Shown piece after piece: positions 27,896-37,701 of a stretch of 52,579 nt of DNA (positions within the stretch are counted from its first letter, which is position 1; the number at the start of each line of letters is the position of its first letter). The DNA lies in NCBI GenBank assembly GCA_030065265.1, contig JASJCW010000001.1, positions 1-52,579 of the forward strand, in the 5' to 3' direction. The notes beneath the pieces were generated by a model. That model had not been told where the DNA came from and ran no database searches. It saw only the letters and a list, made by a program, of their open reading frames with translations. The position numbers and the translations under genes were made by a program. The DNA is from Prochloraceae cyanobacterium. Lineage in GTDB: Bacteria > Cyanobacteriota > Cyanobacteriia > Cyanobacteriales > JASJDA01.

Positions 27896-29212
27896 ATGTT
27901 ACAGAGCGAAAAGTTTGAAACTTTTAAATGTTGGCTGCCATTAATTGCTGCTGGGACTGGTTTTTGTTTGGTAATGTTTTGCAGCACTTTTTATTTTTTA
28001 ACTCGTCCTTGTGTGATTTTTGAGTGTACTGAAATCAATCGAGCTGAGAAATTAGCTTTAAGGTCAAAAACAATTTTACAACAGTCGCGATCGACTAAAA
28101 AGATTATTCTTGCTTATGAGGAATTGCAGCAAGCGATCGCCCTCTTGGATAATATTCCAGCTTGGTCAGATCGCTATTTAGAAGTTCAAAATTCACTCTC
28201 GATTTATCAAAATCGTCAAGAAAATTTACAAAAATTAGTAAAAGCGATCGAACTGAGAGATAAAGCCGTTTCTTTATCAAAAAATCCTCCTTTTACAGTC
28301 GATCGATGGAAAAAAATTCAAGCAATTTGGTCTGAAAGTTTAGCAAGTTTGGAAGCGATTTCTAAAAAAAGTGAATATTATGCTTTTGCCAATCAAAAAA
28401 AAGAAAAATATCAAAATGAAATAACAGTTATTAATAATGAGATCGCTCAAGAAAAACAAAGCATAGAATTGCTAGAAGCGGCCCGATCGAGAATTACACT
28501 CGCCCAGAAAAGTCAAAATGAAGCTAGTTCTTTTACTGACTGGCAATTAGTTCACTCTCACTGGGAAAGAGGAATCGAACTATTAGCAAAAATCCCCGAA
28601 AAGACGACAGTTTTTAAGGAAGGGCAACGGCTCAAAAAAAGTTTATTATCGGAACTTAATTCAGCACAAAAACGCAGAGATTTGGAAGAAATTGCCTTCA
28701 ACAGTCATAACAAGGCGATCGCTACTGCCCGAGTTGCCAAACAAGCCGAAAAAAATCGACAATGGACTAAAGCTGTTTCTGATTGGGAAGATGCCTTAAG
28801 GCATATCCAAATGGTACCGCAAAATACGTTTCAATATCGCAAAACTCAACAGTTAATTGCTCCTTATCTATACGCTCTCAATATTGCTAGAAGGGAAAGA
28901 CATTTAATATTGCGAGTGGAAAGAGCAGCTAGCGATCTAGATCGAATCTGTTCTGGGGATATGAAAATTTGCGATCGCACTATTGAAAATGATGTTATTA
29001 AAGTTAGTTTTGCTGCGAATTATATCGAGAGGGTACAGCAAACAGCATTACAAACTAGAAGACTTAAAAATATATCGGATCGAGTTAGAGTTATGGATCA
29101 TATCTTTAGTTTAGAAACCGCATTAAAAACTATTGCAAATAATGCAGGAATGCGGGTTGAAGTTTACGATGATGAAAACAAACTATTATTGACTTATATT
29201 CCCGATCTCTAA
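27896..29212 (+). CDS. Membrane-anchored helical protein of unknown function
   Basis: A 438-residue protein with one membrane helix near residues 14-36, then a long helical region rich in charged residues. Helical hairpins with patterns such as KIILAYEELQQAIALLDNIP, WKKIQAIWSESLASLEAI and WTKAVSDWEDALRHIQMVP repeat at intervals, resembling degenerate TPR-like units. The C-terminus has a small beta segment. It lies between two divergent genes and converges on the GGDEF-EAL gene. No catalytic motif is seen. It could be a scaffold protein. Confidence 0.78.
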   Translation: MLQSEKFETFKCWLPLIAAGTGFCLVMFCSTFYFLTRPCVIFECTEINRAEKLALRSKTILQQSRSTKKIILAYEELQQAIALLDNIPAWSDRYLEVQNSLSIYQNRQENLQKLVKAIELRDKAVSLSKNPPFTVDRWKKIQAIWSESLASLEAISKKSEYYAFANQKKEKYQNEITVINNEIAQEKQSIELLEAARSRITLAQKSQNEASSFTDWQLVHSHWERGIELLAKIPEKTTVFKEGQRLKKSLLSELNSAQKRRDLEEIAFNSHNKAIATARVAKQAEKNRQWTKAVSDWEDALRHIQMVPQNTFQYRKTQQLIAPYLYALNIARRERHLILRVERAASDLDRICSGDMKICDRTIENDVIKVSFAANYIERVQQTALQTRRLKNISDRVRVMDHIFSLETALKTIANNAGMRVEVYDDENKLLLTYIPDL

Positions 29213-29231
29213 TTGTCGATTATCAATAATT

Positions 29232-32150
29232 TTAGTTAAACATCGAATCAGCAATAATTAACTTTTCGGCAGCTAAAGATTTAGGTAACGGTTTAGAAAA
29301 TAAATAGCCTTGTCCGTACTGACAATAATATTCTAAAAGTAAAGCCATTTGCCGGTCGTTTTCTACTCCTTCAGCAATAACATCCATACCTAAATTTTGA
29401 GCTAGTAAAATGATCGTTCCGATCACTTCTAATTTATCGGAATCTTTTTCAACATTTTGCAAAAAAGAACGGTCAATTTTTAAAGTATCGATCGGCAATT
29501 GATATAAATAACTTAAAGATGAATAACCCGTACCAAAATCATCCATTGAAACTTTTATTCCCATCTTTTTCAAGGTTTGAAGAATGAAGTTAGCTCGCTC
29601 GATATTTTTAATGATTGTTGTTTCCGTAATTTCTAACTGTAAATATTGAGGTTCTAAACCAGTTTCTTGTAAAATTTCAGTAACTCGTTCGATAAAATCA
29701 ATTTGGGAAAACTGCATTGCTGATATATTGACGCTAACTTTTAAAGAGCGATATGCTTTGTATTGTTTTTGCCATTGACTGATATTTTGACAAGCAGTCC
29801 GCAAAACCCACCAACCTATGGGTACGATTAATCCTGTTTCTTCTGCGGTTGGGATAATTTCAGTAGGAGAAATTAAACCTTTTTCAGGATGTCGCCATCG
29901 CAACAGAGCTTCAAACCCGGTAGTTTTTCGATCGGTTAAATTGACAATTGGTTGATAGAAAAGCTCAAATTCCTTGCGCTCGATCGCTCTTCGTAAATCT
30001 TTATCCAATTCTAAAGCTTTAAGAGCTTTTTGATACATGACCGGTTCAAAGACAGTGTAGCGAGCTTTTCCGTTTGCTTTAGCTTCGTACATCGCCGTAT
30101 CCGCATCCCGCAAGAAGTCCTCAATATTATCGTAATTTTGATGGCTCAGAGCAATACCAATGCTAGCAGTAACAAAGACTTCGTGGGTTTTTATTTTAAC
30201 TGGTTTGGCCAATTTGTTTTGAATGCGATCGGCGATCGCCGTTGCATTGTGAACGCCGTTAATTTTTCTTAAAAGAATTACAAATTCATCGCCTCCGAGT
30301 CTGGCGACAAGATCTCTTTCACGGATGGTATCCTGAAGTTTTTGAGCTGTATCGATTAATAATAGATCTCCCGCTTGATGTCCGAGACTATCATTAACTA
30401 CTTTAAAACGATCTAAATCGATAAATAAAACTGCAAACAAGTAATTACTGTCCTCGTCATCACAAAGATCGATCGATTTTGATAGTTCTTGATTGAAAAA
30501 AGCACGATTTGGCAATCCAGTTAACTTGTCGTGAAGAGCTGCATGACGCAATTGTTCTTCGATTGAATGTGATTTAGTAATATCGGTTTGAGAACCAGTA
30601 AGGCGATAAATTTTACCTTCTTCATCTTCTACCCCAATACCCCGACAAAGCATCCAACGATAATCGCCATTTTTGTGAAGCATTCGATAACTAATTTCAA
30701 ATTGATAGCGATCTTTATTTTTTACTTCTTGAATTAATTGACTGACTTCTTCGAGATAATCTGAATCGATTCGAGAAAACCATTCTTTGGGATCGCTTGT
30801 AATTTCTTTATTATCGTAGCCTAACAAGTTTTTCCAGCGAGCAGAATAATAAATTCGATCGTCTTCGAGTTTCCAATCCCAAAGTCCATCGTTAGCAGCA
30901 CGAGAAGCTAAAGCATATCTGGTTTCACTTTCTCGCAATGCTTTTTCTGCTAAATATTTTTCTGTTATGTCTTTGGCAACACAAACTATTCCAGAAATTT
31001 TGCGCTCGTCATCTACTAAATAAGAACTAGAAAAAGCTACCGGAATTTCTTTACCTTCTTTGGTTAAATAAATTGTTTCGTAATTCCCGATAAAATTGTG
31101 AGAAATAAGATTGACTTCTAATTCTTCGGTTTGATTTTTAATAATAGAGCTAAGTTGTTTGTCAATTAACTCTTCTTTTTTATATCCTAAAAGCTCGATA
31201 GTTGCTTTATTGACCTTTTTAATAATTCCATTTAATTCAATAACAATTAAACTGTCTAGCATGGAGCTGAGAATGTTATCGAGATAAGAATGAGATACGG
31301 TACTTGTTTTTACTCCTTCGATCATCTGATTGAAACTACAAGCTAAAAGATTCAGTTCGCTTTCATTTTGCTTTGGATCGATTGCGATCGGTTCTAATTT
31401 TCCTTGACCGACTCTTTCTGCTGCGGCTGTCAATTTTTTAATTCTTTGAGACACTTGATAGGATATCGACCATCCGATTCCTGCAGAAATAACTAAACTA
31501 AATATTGAAAAACCGGCTATAAAGGTATTATCTTCTTGGATCGAGTAATTGATTTGAACGGTTTTGTATTCTAATTCTTGTAAAGCATCATCTTGATATT
31601 TCTGAACTAAAGGCAATAATTCTTCTTTAACTAAAGGCTCAATTTCTTCTTCTAAAAAATCATAAGCATTGTCTGGATTTGATTCGACAAGAAGAATATA
31701 TTGATTGATTAAAGCTTTATATTTAACAAATTGAAATTCAACAGCTTCGATTACTTCTAGTTCTTCTGCTTCGGTTAATGTATTGCCATATCTTAAATTT
31801 CCTTCCTTTGCTAAAGCTGTTATGTTTGCTTGTTTGCTAGGATTGATATATTTTTCAAAATTAGCTAATTCTCGCTTGATTAAATTACGAGCTTTAACTA
31901 CTTCAGCTTTTGTTCTCGCTTCTCCTTCTTCATTGACTCGATCTACAAAAATCTCTTGAGAAGAGGCTTGAATTGCTTGTATCGAGCGAGTCATTTCTTT
32001 GGAATTTTGGACTTCAATTAGTGAATTTTCCGCAATATGTTGGTTGTATTTTTTAATTTTATTATTAATTTGCCAAGAAACCGATCCTAACAATCCTAAA
32101 AATACAGAACTAACAAAGACTCCTAAAGCTAATTTATGGGAAATTTTCAT
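29232..32150 (-). CDS. GGDEF-EAL protein with HAMP and PAS domains
   Basis: A 972-residue membrane signalling protein for cyclic di-GMP. It has an N-terminal helix (about 7-27), a large helical sensing domain in the periplasm (30-200), a second helix (210-228), HAMP to about 285, PAS1 (285-400), PAS2/PAC (405-530), GGDEF (about 545-700) and EAL (715-965). The cyclase motif RLGGDEFVILL is intact, and so are the phosphodiesterase motifs EALLRW, LEITET, DDFGTGYSSL and IAEGVEN. Both activities look possible. The helical sensor could respond to a small ligand. It is a single-gene unit. Confidence 0.94.
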   Translation of the reverse strand: MKISHKLALGVFVSSVFLGLLGSVSWQINNKIKKYNQHIAENSLIEVQNSKEMTRSIQAIQASSQEIFVDRVNEEGEARTKAEVVKARNLIKRELANFEKYINPSKQANITALAKEGNLRYGNTLTEAEELEVIEAVEFQFVKYKALINQYILLVESNPDNAYDFLEEEIEPLVKEELLPLVQKYQDDALQELEYKTVQINYSIQEDNTFIAGFSIFSLVISAGIGWSISYQVSQRIKKLTAAAERVGQGKLEPIAIDPKQNESELNLLACSFNQMIEGVKTSTVSHSYLDNILSSMLDSLIVIELNGIIKKVNKATIELLGYKKEELIDKQLSSIIKNQTEELEVNLISHNFIGNYETIYLTKEGKEIPVAFSSSYLVDDERKISGIVCVAKDITEKYLAEKALRESETRYALASRAANDGLWDWKLEDDRIYYSARWKNLLGYDNKEITSDPKEWFSRIDSDYLEEVSQLIQEVKNKDRYQFEISYRMLHKNGDYRWMLCRGIGVEDEEGKIYRLTGSQTDITKSHSIEEQLRHAALHDKLTGLPNRAFFNQELSKSIDLCDDEDSNYLFAVLFIDLDRFKVVNDSLGHQAGDLLLIDTAQKLQDTIRERDLVARLGGDEFVILLRKINGVHNATAIADRIQNKLAKPVKIKTHEVFVTASIGIALSHQNYDNIEDFLRDADTAMYEAKANGKARYTVFEPVMYQKALKALELDKDLRRAIERKEFELFYQPIVNLTDRKTTGFEALLRWRHPEKGLISPTEIIPTAEETGLIVPIGWWVLRTACQNISQWQKQYKAYRSLKVSVNISAMQFSQIDFIERVTEILQETGLEPQYLQLEITETTIIKNIERANFILQTLKKMGIKVSMDDFGTGYSSLSYLYQLPIDTLKIDRSFLQNVEKDSDKLEVIGTIILLAQNLGMDVIAEGVENDRQMALLLEYYCQYGQGYLFSKPLPKSLAAEKLIIADSMFN

Positions 32151-32616
32151 TTTATTTAGACTACAAAGATAAGTGATTTTAAAGTTAATTTAAAGAGCAG
32201 CTCTCATTTATGTAGATCGAGTAAATAAGATGCAGCTATTTATAAGTTAGGATGTATATTTTTATTATTTATCAAATTGCTCGAAAAAGAATCAGCGAGA
32301 TCGCTTAATTAGGATCGATTTGAAATGATTTAAATCTATTTTAAAAAGATTGAATTACTATTGAATCATATAATAAAGGAATGAGAGATGATTCGCTCCC
32401 ATTCTTTGGCATCTATTTTTTTAGTAAAAGAAAAGCTTTTAAAAAATTTGCTCCTAGATCGCAATTGATTGAAATAATTTTCTGGATAGAATTATTTTAG
32501 CTTCAATAAATATTCATTAATTATTTATTTAATTGCTATTTTTCTGAGCTTCTCAATTATCAATAAGCTATTTATTTGAAAATTAGCAAAGTCGATCGCA
32601 TTTTTTTAATAAAAAA
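32151..32616. other. Intergenic region, no gene seen
   Basis: About 465 AT-rich bases between two minus-strand genes. It holds the promoter of the GGDEF-EAL gene and the end of nothing else. No gene or structured RNA was found. Confidence 0.45.
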
Positions 32617-33867
32617 TTAATTTTGTTTTGCTAGCAATGCCGTGCCGTATGCTGCTGAAGTATTGACCGACTCGATAACATCTACTTGCAAATATCGCTG
32701 GCGTATTTTGCTCCAAACCTGATTTTTAGCTCCACCACCAGCAGTATATACTTTAGTAAGCCGATCGGCTCCTAAATCTTGCAATAATTGATAGCCTCGA
32801 GCTTCTATTTTTGCCATACTTTCTAATAAACCGTGTAAAAACTCTTTGGGATCTTGAGGACGAGGAGCTAATTTTGGCTTTAAATTAGGATCGTTGATGG
32901 GAAAACGCTCTCCTGGTTTTAGTAGAGGATAATAATCTAAAGAACCAATCGTATTTGTATCGATGCGATCGCTATATTTTATTAATTCTTCTGGAGTAAA
33001 GAACTTTGCTAATACAGCACCTCCAGTATTAGAAGCTCCCCCCGTTAGCCACAAATCTCCTAATTTATGGCTGTAAATACCATATTGGGCATTATCTACC
33101 CGATTGCGACTCAACAACTTTAAAACCAAAGTAGAGCCTAAAGATGTGACTGCTTCTCCTGGAGTTTTTGCCCCACTAGCAAGAAAAGCGGCAATACTAT
33201 CAGTAGTTCCTGTATAAACTATACAACTTTTTGGCAATCCAAAGCGATCGCCAATTTCTGGTTTAATTTCTTTTATTGCCGTACCGGGGGCTAAAACTTC
33301 AGGTAAAATATCTCTGATTGGTAAATTATCGAGCCAATTGGGATAACAAAGATTGCCAGGATCGTAACCTAATTTTAAAGCGTTATGATAGTCGCTAATA
33401 CCTAATTTTCCATCTAATAAAAAAGCTAACCAATCTGCTTGATGCAAAAAATAACGAGCATCTTTGTAAACTGGTTTTTCTTGCCACCAAAAAAGCTTGG
33501 CTAAACTAGAAGTCGCGCTTAAAACTACATGATTAGGAGGGGCAACTTTTTTCAGTTTATCTAATACTTCTAACCCGCGATTATCGTTATACCAAATTGG
33601 CTCTGCTAATGGATTTCCGATGCGATCGCATAATAATACTGTAGAAGATGTGCCATTAATTGCGATCGCGCCGATCTTTTTTCTAGTTTCTAAAGGGATT
33701 TTTTCAATTAAATTAAATAAAGCGATCTGCCAATTAAGAGCTAAGTTATTTTCTTTTAAGTTGGCAAATTTTAGATCGACTTTTGTTAAAACTTTGTTTG
33801 CGCGATCGATGACAATTCCCCTCGCTCCAGAAGTGCCAAAATCAATACCTAAAGAAAAATTTATCAT
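32617..33867 (-). CDS. FGGY-family sugar kinase (ribulose/xylulose kinase-like)
   Basis: A 416-residue kinase with the N-terminal phosphate loop GIDFGTSGARG and the FGGY core: INGTSSTVLLCD, the substrate block HQADWLAFLLDGKLGISDYH, the GTTDSIAAF loop and AGGGAKNQVWSKI near the C-terminus. It fits the cyanobacterial and plant kinases called xylulose kinase, some of which act on D-ribulose. The ATG at 33867 overlaps the ATG of the plus-strand gene by two bases. The substrate is not settled by sequence. Confidence 0.9.
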   Translation of the reverse strand: MINFSLGIDFGTSGARGIVIDRANKVLTKVDLKFANLKENNLALNWQIALFNLIEKIPLETRKKIGAIAINGTSSTVLLCDRIGNPLAEPIWYNDNRGLEVLDKLKKVAPPNHVVLSATSSLAKLFWWQEKPVYKDARYFLHQADWLAFLLDGKLGISDYHNALKLGYDPGNLCYPNWLDNLPIRDILPEVLAPGTAIKEIKPEIGDRFGLPKSCIVYTGTTDSIAAFLASGAKTPGEAVTSLGSTLVLKLLSRNRVDNAQYGIYSHKLGDLWLTGGASNTGGAVLAKFFTPEELIKYSDRIDTNTIGSLDYYPLLKPGERFPINDPNLKPKLAPRPQDPKEFLHGLLESMAKIEARGYQLLQDLGADRLTKVYTAGGGAKNQVWSKIRQRYLQVDVIESVNTSAAYGTALLAKQN

Positions 33868-34465
33868 GAAACTAATTGTTATTTCTAATCCAGTTAATGT
33901 TAACGATGAAATCGAAACGATTATCGCTCTTTTTGAATTTGGTTTAAAACATTTTCATTTGAGAAAACCAGATTTTAGCCGTTCCGAATACAAACAATTT
34001 TTAGATTGTATTCCTAATAAATATAAACAATATACGATCGTTCATCATCATCACGAAATAATTAAAGACTATCCAACAATTGGAATTCATCATACTAGTA
34101 AAACGGAATGGAATGATATTTTCTCAAATAACACTCATCAAAGCAAATCTTGTCATAGTTTAGCAGAAGTTAAAAACAATCGATATCCCTATAATTATCT
34201 ATTTTTAAGTCCTATTTTTAACAGTATTTCTAAACCAGGATATCCAGGTAAATTTGATTTCAATGAATTAAAAACTTTTTTAAAAAATCTAAAAAACAAA
34301 ACAGAAATTATTGCTTTAGGAGGAATTGAACCAAAAAATATAGCAACTGCGATTGCAATGGGGTTCAATGGCGTAGCTATTTTAGGCACTATTTGGCAAG
34401 AAACAGAGCTAAAAAAAAGAATCGAAAAATTTCAGACTATCTCAACCAAATTAAAAATTGAATGA
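33866..34465 (+). CDS. Thiamine phosphate synthase/TenI-like protein, Bacteroidetes-like
   Basis: A 199-residue TIM-barrel protein. The frame is open further upstream within the kinase gene, but the family starts at MKLIVISNPVNV, so I use the ATG at 33866. Features of the ThiE/TenI superfamily: FHLRKPDFS, IGIHH, SCHSLAEVKN, FLSPIFNSISKPGYPG, ALGGI and GVAILGTIW. ThiE joins HMP diphosphate and thiazole phosphate; TenI changes a thiazole tautomer. The overall pattern, with FLSPIFNSISK and SCHS, resembles proteins from Bacteroidetes more than cyanobacterial ThiE. It is AT-rich with few GCGATCGC sites. A transfer is possible. It faces the YjbQ gene. Confidence 0.82.
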   Translation: MKLIVISNPVNVNDEIETIIALFEFGLKHFHLRKPDFSRSEYKQFLDCIPNKYKQYTIVHHHHEIIKDYPTIGIHHTSKTEWNDIFSNNTHQSKSCHSLAEVKNNRYPYNYLFLSPIFNSISKPGYPGKFDFNELKTFLKNLKNKTEIIALGGIEPKNIATAIAMGFNGVAILGTIWQETELKKRIEKFQTISTKLKIE

Positions 34466-34631
34466 GAATTTTTTAAAAACTCATTCCTCTTTGCTAGATA
34501 TAATAATTTTCTTGACACTTTTTTGTTGAGATCGAGAAGTTAAATTTGACGTTTAAATTTTTTTTGAATCTAATTTTTTGATGAGATCGACATAATATTT
34601 ACTGATTACTAGCTATTTTTTGCTTTGACTA

Positions 34632-35051
34632 CTAATATCCACTAATATGAACGATAATTTCTCGCTGATGGGAATACTGACGATGTTCCCAGAGATAAAT
34701 TCCCTGCCAAGTACCTAAAACTAATCGCCCGTTACTAACAGGAATTTGCTCTGAAGTATGGGTAATAACAGAGCGAATGTGAGCTGGCATATCGTCAGGG
34801 CCTTCTGCATTGTGAATGTAAAGATTGGAGTCTTCTGGGACTAATTTTGCAAAGAAATTTTCTAAGTCTTTTAAGACATCTGGATCGGCATTTTCTTGAA
34901 TTAATAAAGATGCTGAAGTGTGTCTGACGAAAATATTGCAAAGACCGGTGACTATTCCCGACTGAGAAACGATCGCTTCTATTTTAGAAGTGATTTTATG
35001 CAAAGATTTGGGAGTTGTTTTAATTTTAAGTGCGATTTGATGTTGCTTCAT
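34632..35051 (-). CDS. yjbQ: YjbQ/UPF0047 family protein
   Basis: A 139-residue protein of the YjbQ family, called secondary thiamine-phosphate synthase because E. coli YjbQ can replace ThiE weakly. The family motifs are present: FVRHTSASLLIQENADPDV, the EGPDDMPAHIRS block and LGTWQGIYLWEHR near the end. The conserved His residues (HTS, HNAEGPDDMPAH, EHR) likely bind a metal. It follows the glycosyltransferase gene by two bases, so the two form an operon. The true substrate of the family is still uncertain. Confidence 0.94.
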   Translation of the reverse strand: MKQHQIALKIKTTPKSLHKITSKIEAIVSQSGIVTGLCNIFVRHTSASLLIQENADPDVLKDLENFFAKLVPEDSNLYIHNAEGPDDMPAHIRSVITHTSEQIPVSNGRLVLGTWQGIYLWEHRQYSHQREIIVHISGY

Positions 35052-35053
35052 AT

Positions 35054-36133
35054 TTATTTTTGAAAAAATTCTACTATTGATTTAGCAATTACTTCATTAC
35101 CATCATTAGGTAAAGGATTTGCTTGAATTGGAGGTAAAGGATCTTGTCGTAAAAAATCCCATTTTGAATTGAAAAAATCCCTTTGCTTGACAATTTGATG
35201 GTATCCATAATTTTGTATTCCAGCTAATAATACAGCAGCTTCTGCAAAATCATCCCGAGTTAAAGAAACAATTGGGGTTTTGGTGCGTAAAGCTTCAGCA
35301 AAAGTGCTGTATCCTGGTTTAGAAAAGACGCGATCGCACAAAGGCATAAAATCTACCGGTCGATAGTGCCGATTTTCGATTTTAATTAGATTAGGTAAAT
35401 TTGGTGCGAGTCTGTCAAAAGTAATAAATTGCCAGTCTGGAAATAATTTTAGATTCTCATAAGGTATTGCTTGGAGTCCCAAACCGCCAAAAGTCAGTAG
35501 AATTGTTTTTTCTTTTGGTCGAGTTAAGTTGAAAGTTTTTCTTAATTCCATTGCTTGGTAGCGAGGAGTACCACCAGTTAAACCCACATTGGTAAGATTA
35601 GGGAAAGCATTCATCGGTTCGGATAATGGCAATCTCAAAGTGCGCGAACATTGTTGATAATCCTTCCTCACCCAATCGACAATTGCTTTAAATTCATCTC
35701 CCCAATCTTGATAAATGTAGTCCCAACCGAAATTACTCATCATCCAACAGGGAATATTTGCCGATCGCGCGATCGCGCTAGCCAATGGGGGAATATCGGC
35801 TAAAATTAATTTTACTTTGTTAGTGCGAATAAAATTTACTTCTCCAGCAATTATTTTATTTTGCTGCGATCTAATTTGCTGCATTTTTTCGAGGGTAGCA
35901 GCTTTATCCATTTTCAAGCTATCAGCTTGAACTACTCCCACATCAAGAGATCGCGATCGCTGGATAAATTCCCCATCGATATAAGATTCTAGCAACCAGT
36001 GGGGGACAGTTGTCACCAATACTGGCAATATTGCTGGATTTAGCTGTATTGTAGCGTTAATCACTGATGCGGCGCGCACGGCATGACCGAAACCGTGACT
36101 GGTAATAGCTACGTAGATAAGCGATCGAGGCAT
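35054..36133 (-). CDS. MurG-like (GT28-type fold) glycosyltransferase
   Basis: A 359-residue protein from the ATG at 36133; 14 more codons are open upstream but do not fit. The N-terminal domain begins SLIYVAITSHGFGHAVRA, with the glycine-rich loop of GT-B enzymes. The C-terminal domain has TILLTFGGLGLQ, then HYRPVDFMPLCDRVFSKPGYSTFAEAL, the nucleotide-sugar donor region with the PG-x-S/T. It is likely soluble. It may act in glycolipid or polysaccharide synthesis. It is the first gene of a two-gene operon with yjbQ. Acceptor and donor unknown. Confidence 0.85.
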   Translation of the reverse strand: MPRSLIYVAITSHGFGHAVRAASVINATIQLNPAILPVLVTTVPHWLLESYIDGEFIQRSRSLDVGVVQADSLKMDKAATLEKMQQIRSQQNKIIAGEVNFIRTNKVKLILADIPPLASAIARSANIPCWMMSNFGWDYIYQDWGDEFKAIVDWVRKDYQQCSRTLRLPLSEPMNAFPNLTNVGLTGGTPRYQAMELRKTFNLTRPKEKTILLTFGGLGLQAIPYENLKLFPDWQFITFDRLAPNLPNLIKIENRHYRPVDFMPLCDRVFSKPGYSTFAEALRTKTPIVSLTRDDFAEAAVLLAGIQNYGYHQIVKQRDFFNSKWDFLRQDPLPPIQANPLPNDGNEVIAKSIVEFFQK

Positions 36134-36393
36134 ATTTGTTATTTTTGAGCAAAACTTTCTCACGAACAAGGTCATTATAGAATTCGATCGCGCTAAAAAA
36201 TATCGATCTTGTCGAAAGAAGATTGATTGATGTCAGAGTTATTTAAGTGAGATTATTGAATTTATTTGCTAGCCTTAATTAGTTTGCTGCTTTTGTAAAT
36301 TCAAAGACACTACATTATTTTTTAATCGATCGCACCTACTAAGGTCAACAATTATTCAAATACTTGATGCAATCTTTAAAGTTGCTGCGATCT

Positions 36394-37701
36394 CTATTTA
36401 GAGATTTTATTATTGTTTATTGTTTCTAAAATTTCTTCTCTAGTAGAGTTAGTTTTATTGCCACTACTAAAGAATTTAAAATAATTAGAAACTAACAATT
36501 CTTTAAGAGGAAAAGTAACAAAAGTCAAGGGATTAATCGTCACGATTATATCTCTTACATCGCGAACTGCTAAGTTAATAATTTGTTTGGCAACCCAATC
36601 CGCATTCATTACGCCAATTGGATTTAAATTACTTTTAAAAGGGCCCAAAATTAGTTTGCGAATTACACAGGGAGCGTCAAGACGACGCAGGGTAACTAAT
36701 TCTCCTAACGCTCTTTTACTCAATTCATAAAGAGGACTAAAAGCTGGATTTGCTTCTGCTTCCGATGTATTTACCCAAACTTCTTTACAAGCGCGATCGC
36801 GATTGTTTTTGACCGTTGATAAAAATAATTCTAACAATCGCCAACTAGAAAAAGTATTGATTTCATAAGAACGGGCGATCGCTTCTGGAGTTCTTTTTCC
36901 ATGTACGTTAATACCGTGATTGAGAATTAAAATATCTATTTTTTCTAATTCTGCTAATAGCTCTGTTTCCGAACCAGTTTGCCACTGAATTGTTTTTAAC
37001 GGTACTGTTTCGCGATCTATTGTTAAATTAATATTGGCTTGAGAAGAAGTTAAAGCGATTACTTTTGCACCGCGATCGTGGAGGGTTTTTAATAAACTTT
37101 GACCCAAACTTCCCGAAGCTCCAGTGATTGCAATTGTTTTTCCTTTTAAAGATAGAGCAGTACCCATCAGTTTATCTACTAAAGTTAAAGTGCCGCAAAA
37201 GTAAGCATTTTGATTGTCGAAATGGTGTCGCCAATGATATTCTCGATTCACAAACCAATTGGCCGGTAAATGCTTAAATTCTCCCGGACGGTGAGTAATA
37301 TCGGTTAATTCGTCGGCATAAGCTAAACCAGTACCCCGGGCGATCGCGCCAAATAGAAACGTTAAAGTGTAGAGAGAACCGGCTAAAGCAGGCCATTGTG
37401 GTTGAATTCCTGCAAAATTAACTACGATCCAGGGTAAAAAACTAAATAATAACATCACCAAACTTTCAGGTACGTCATTATACCAGTGAGCTTGACGATA
37501 AATTGTTTCGCTAACTACTGATAAATCTTTGCGAAATACGCGGTGATGCCAACCGTGCAAACGATATAAAAAAGACCATTGATGGGATAGGAGATGATAA
37601 ATATCTCTAATTAGTTCTACCCACAATACCGATGATAATGCTGCGATCGGGATAACTAAAATCAAATTTATTGTTGTTTTGGAAAATTCCAACTCTATCA
37701 T
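36394..37701 (-). CDS. Fatty acid hydroxylase/sterol desaturase fused to SDR
   Basis: A 435-residue bifunctional protein. Residues 1-185 are a membrane domain of the fatty acid hydroxylase superfamily with the iron-binding histidine boxes HLLSHQ, HGWHHRVFR and YHWRHHFD. From about 186 there is a short-chain dehydrogenase domain: AITGASGSLGQS binds NAD(P), and YELSKRALGE carries the Tyr-x-x-x-Lys pair. This fusion is known in cyanobacteria under this name. The two halves could carry out consecutive oxidation steps on a carotenoid or other lipid. Its substrate is unknown. It is followed after 250 bases by the MurG-like gene. Confidence 0.92.
   Translation of the reverse strand: MIELEFSKTTINLILVIPIAALSSVLWVELIRDIYHLLSHQWSFLYRLHGWHHRVFRKDLSVVSETIYRQAHWYNDVPESLVMLLFSFLPWIVVNFAGIQPQWPALAGSLYTLTFLFGAIARGTGLAYADELTDITHRPGEFKHLPANWFVNREYHWRHHFDNQNAYFCGTLTLVDKLMGTALSLKGKTIAITGASGSLGQSLLKTLHDRGAKVIALTSSQANINLTIDRETVPLKTIQWQTGSETELLAELEKIDILILNHGINVHGKRTPEAIARSYEINTFSSWRLLELFLSTVKNNRDRACKEVWVNTSEAEANPAFSPLYELSKRALGELVTLRRLDAPCVIRKLILGPFKSNLNPIGVMNADWVAKQIINLAVRDVRDIIVTINPLTFVTFPLKELLVSNYFKFFSSGNKTNSTREEILETINNNKISK

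Noticed and set aside
33620..33865. Upstream extension of the ThiE-like gene within the kinase gene
   Set aside because: The residues are antisense to the kinase; family homology begins at the ATG at 33866.
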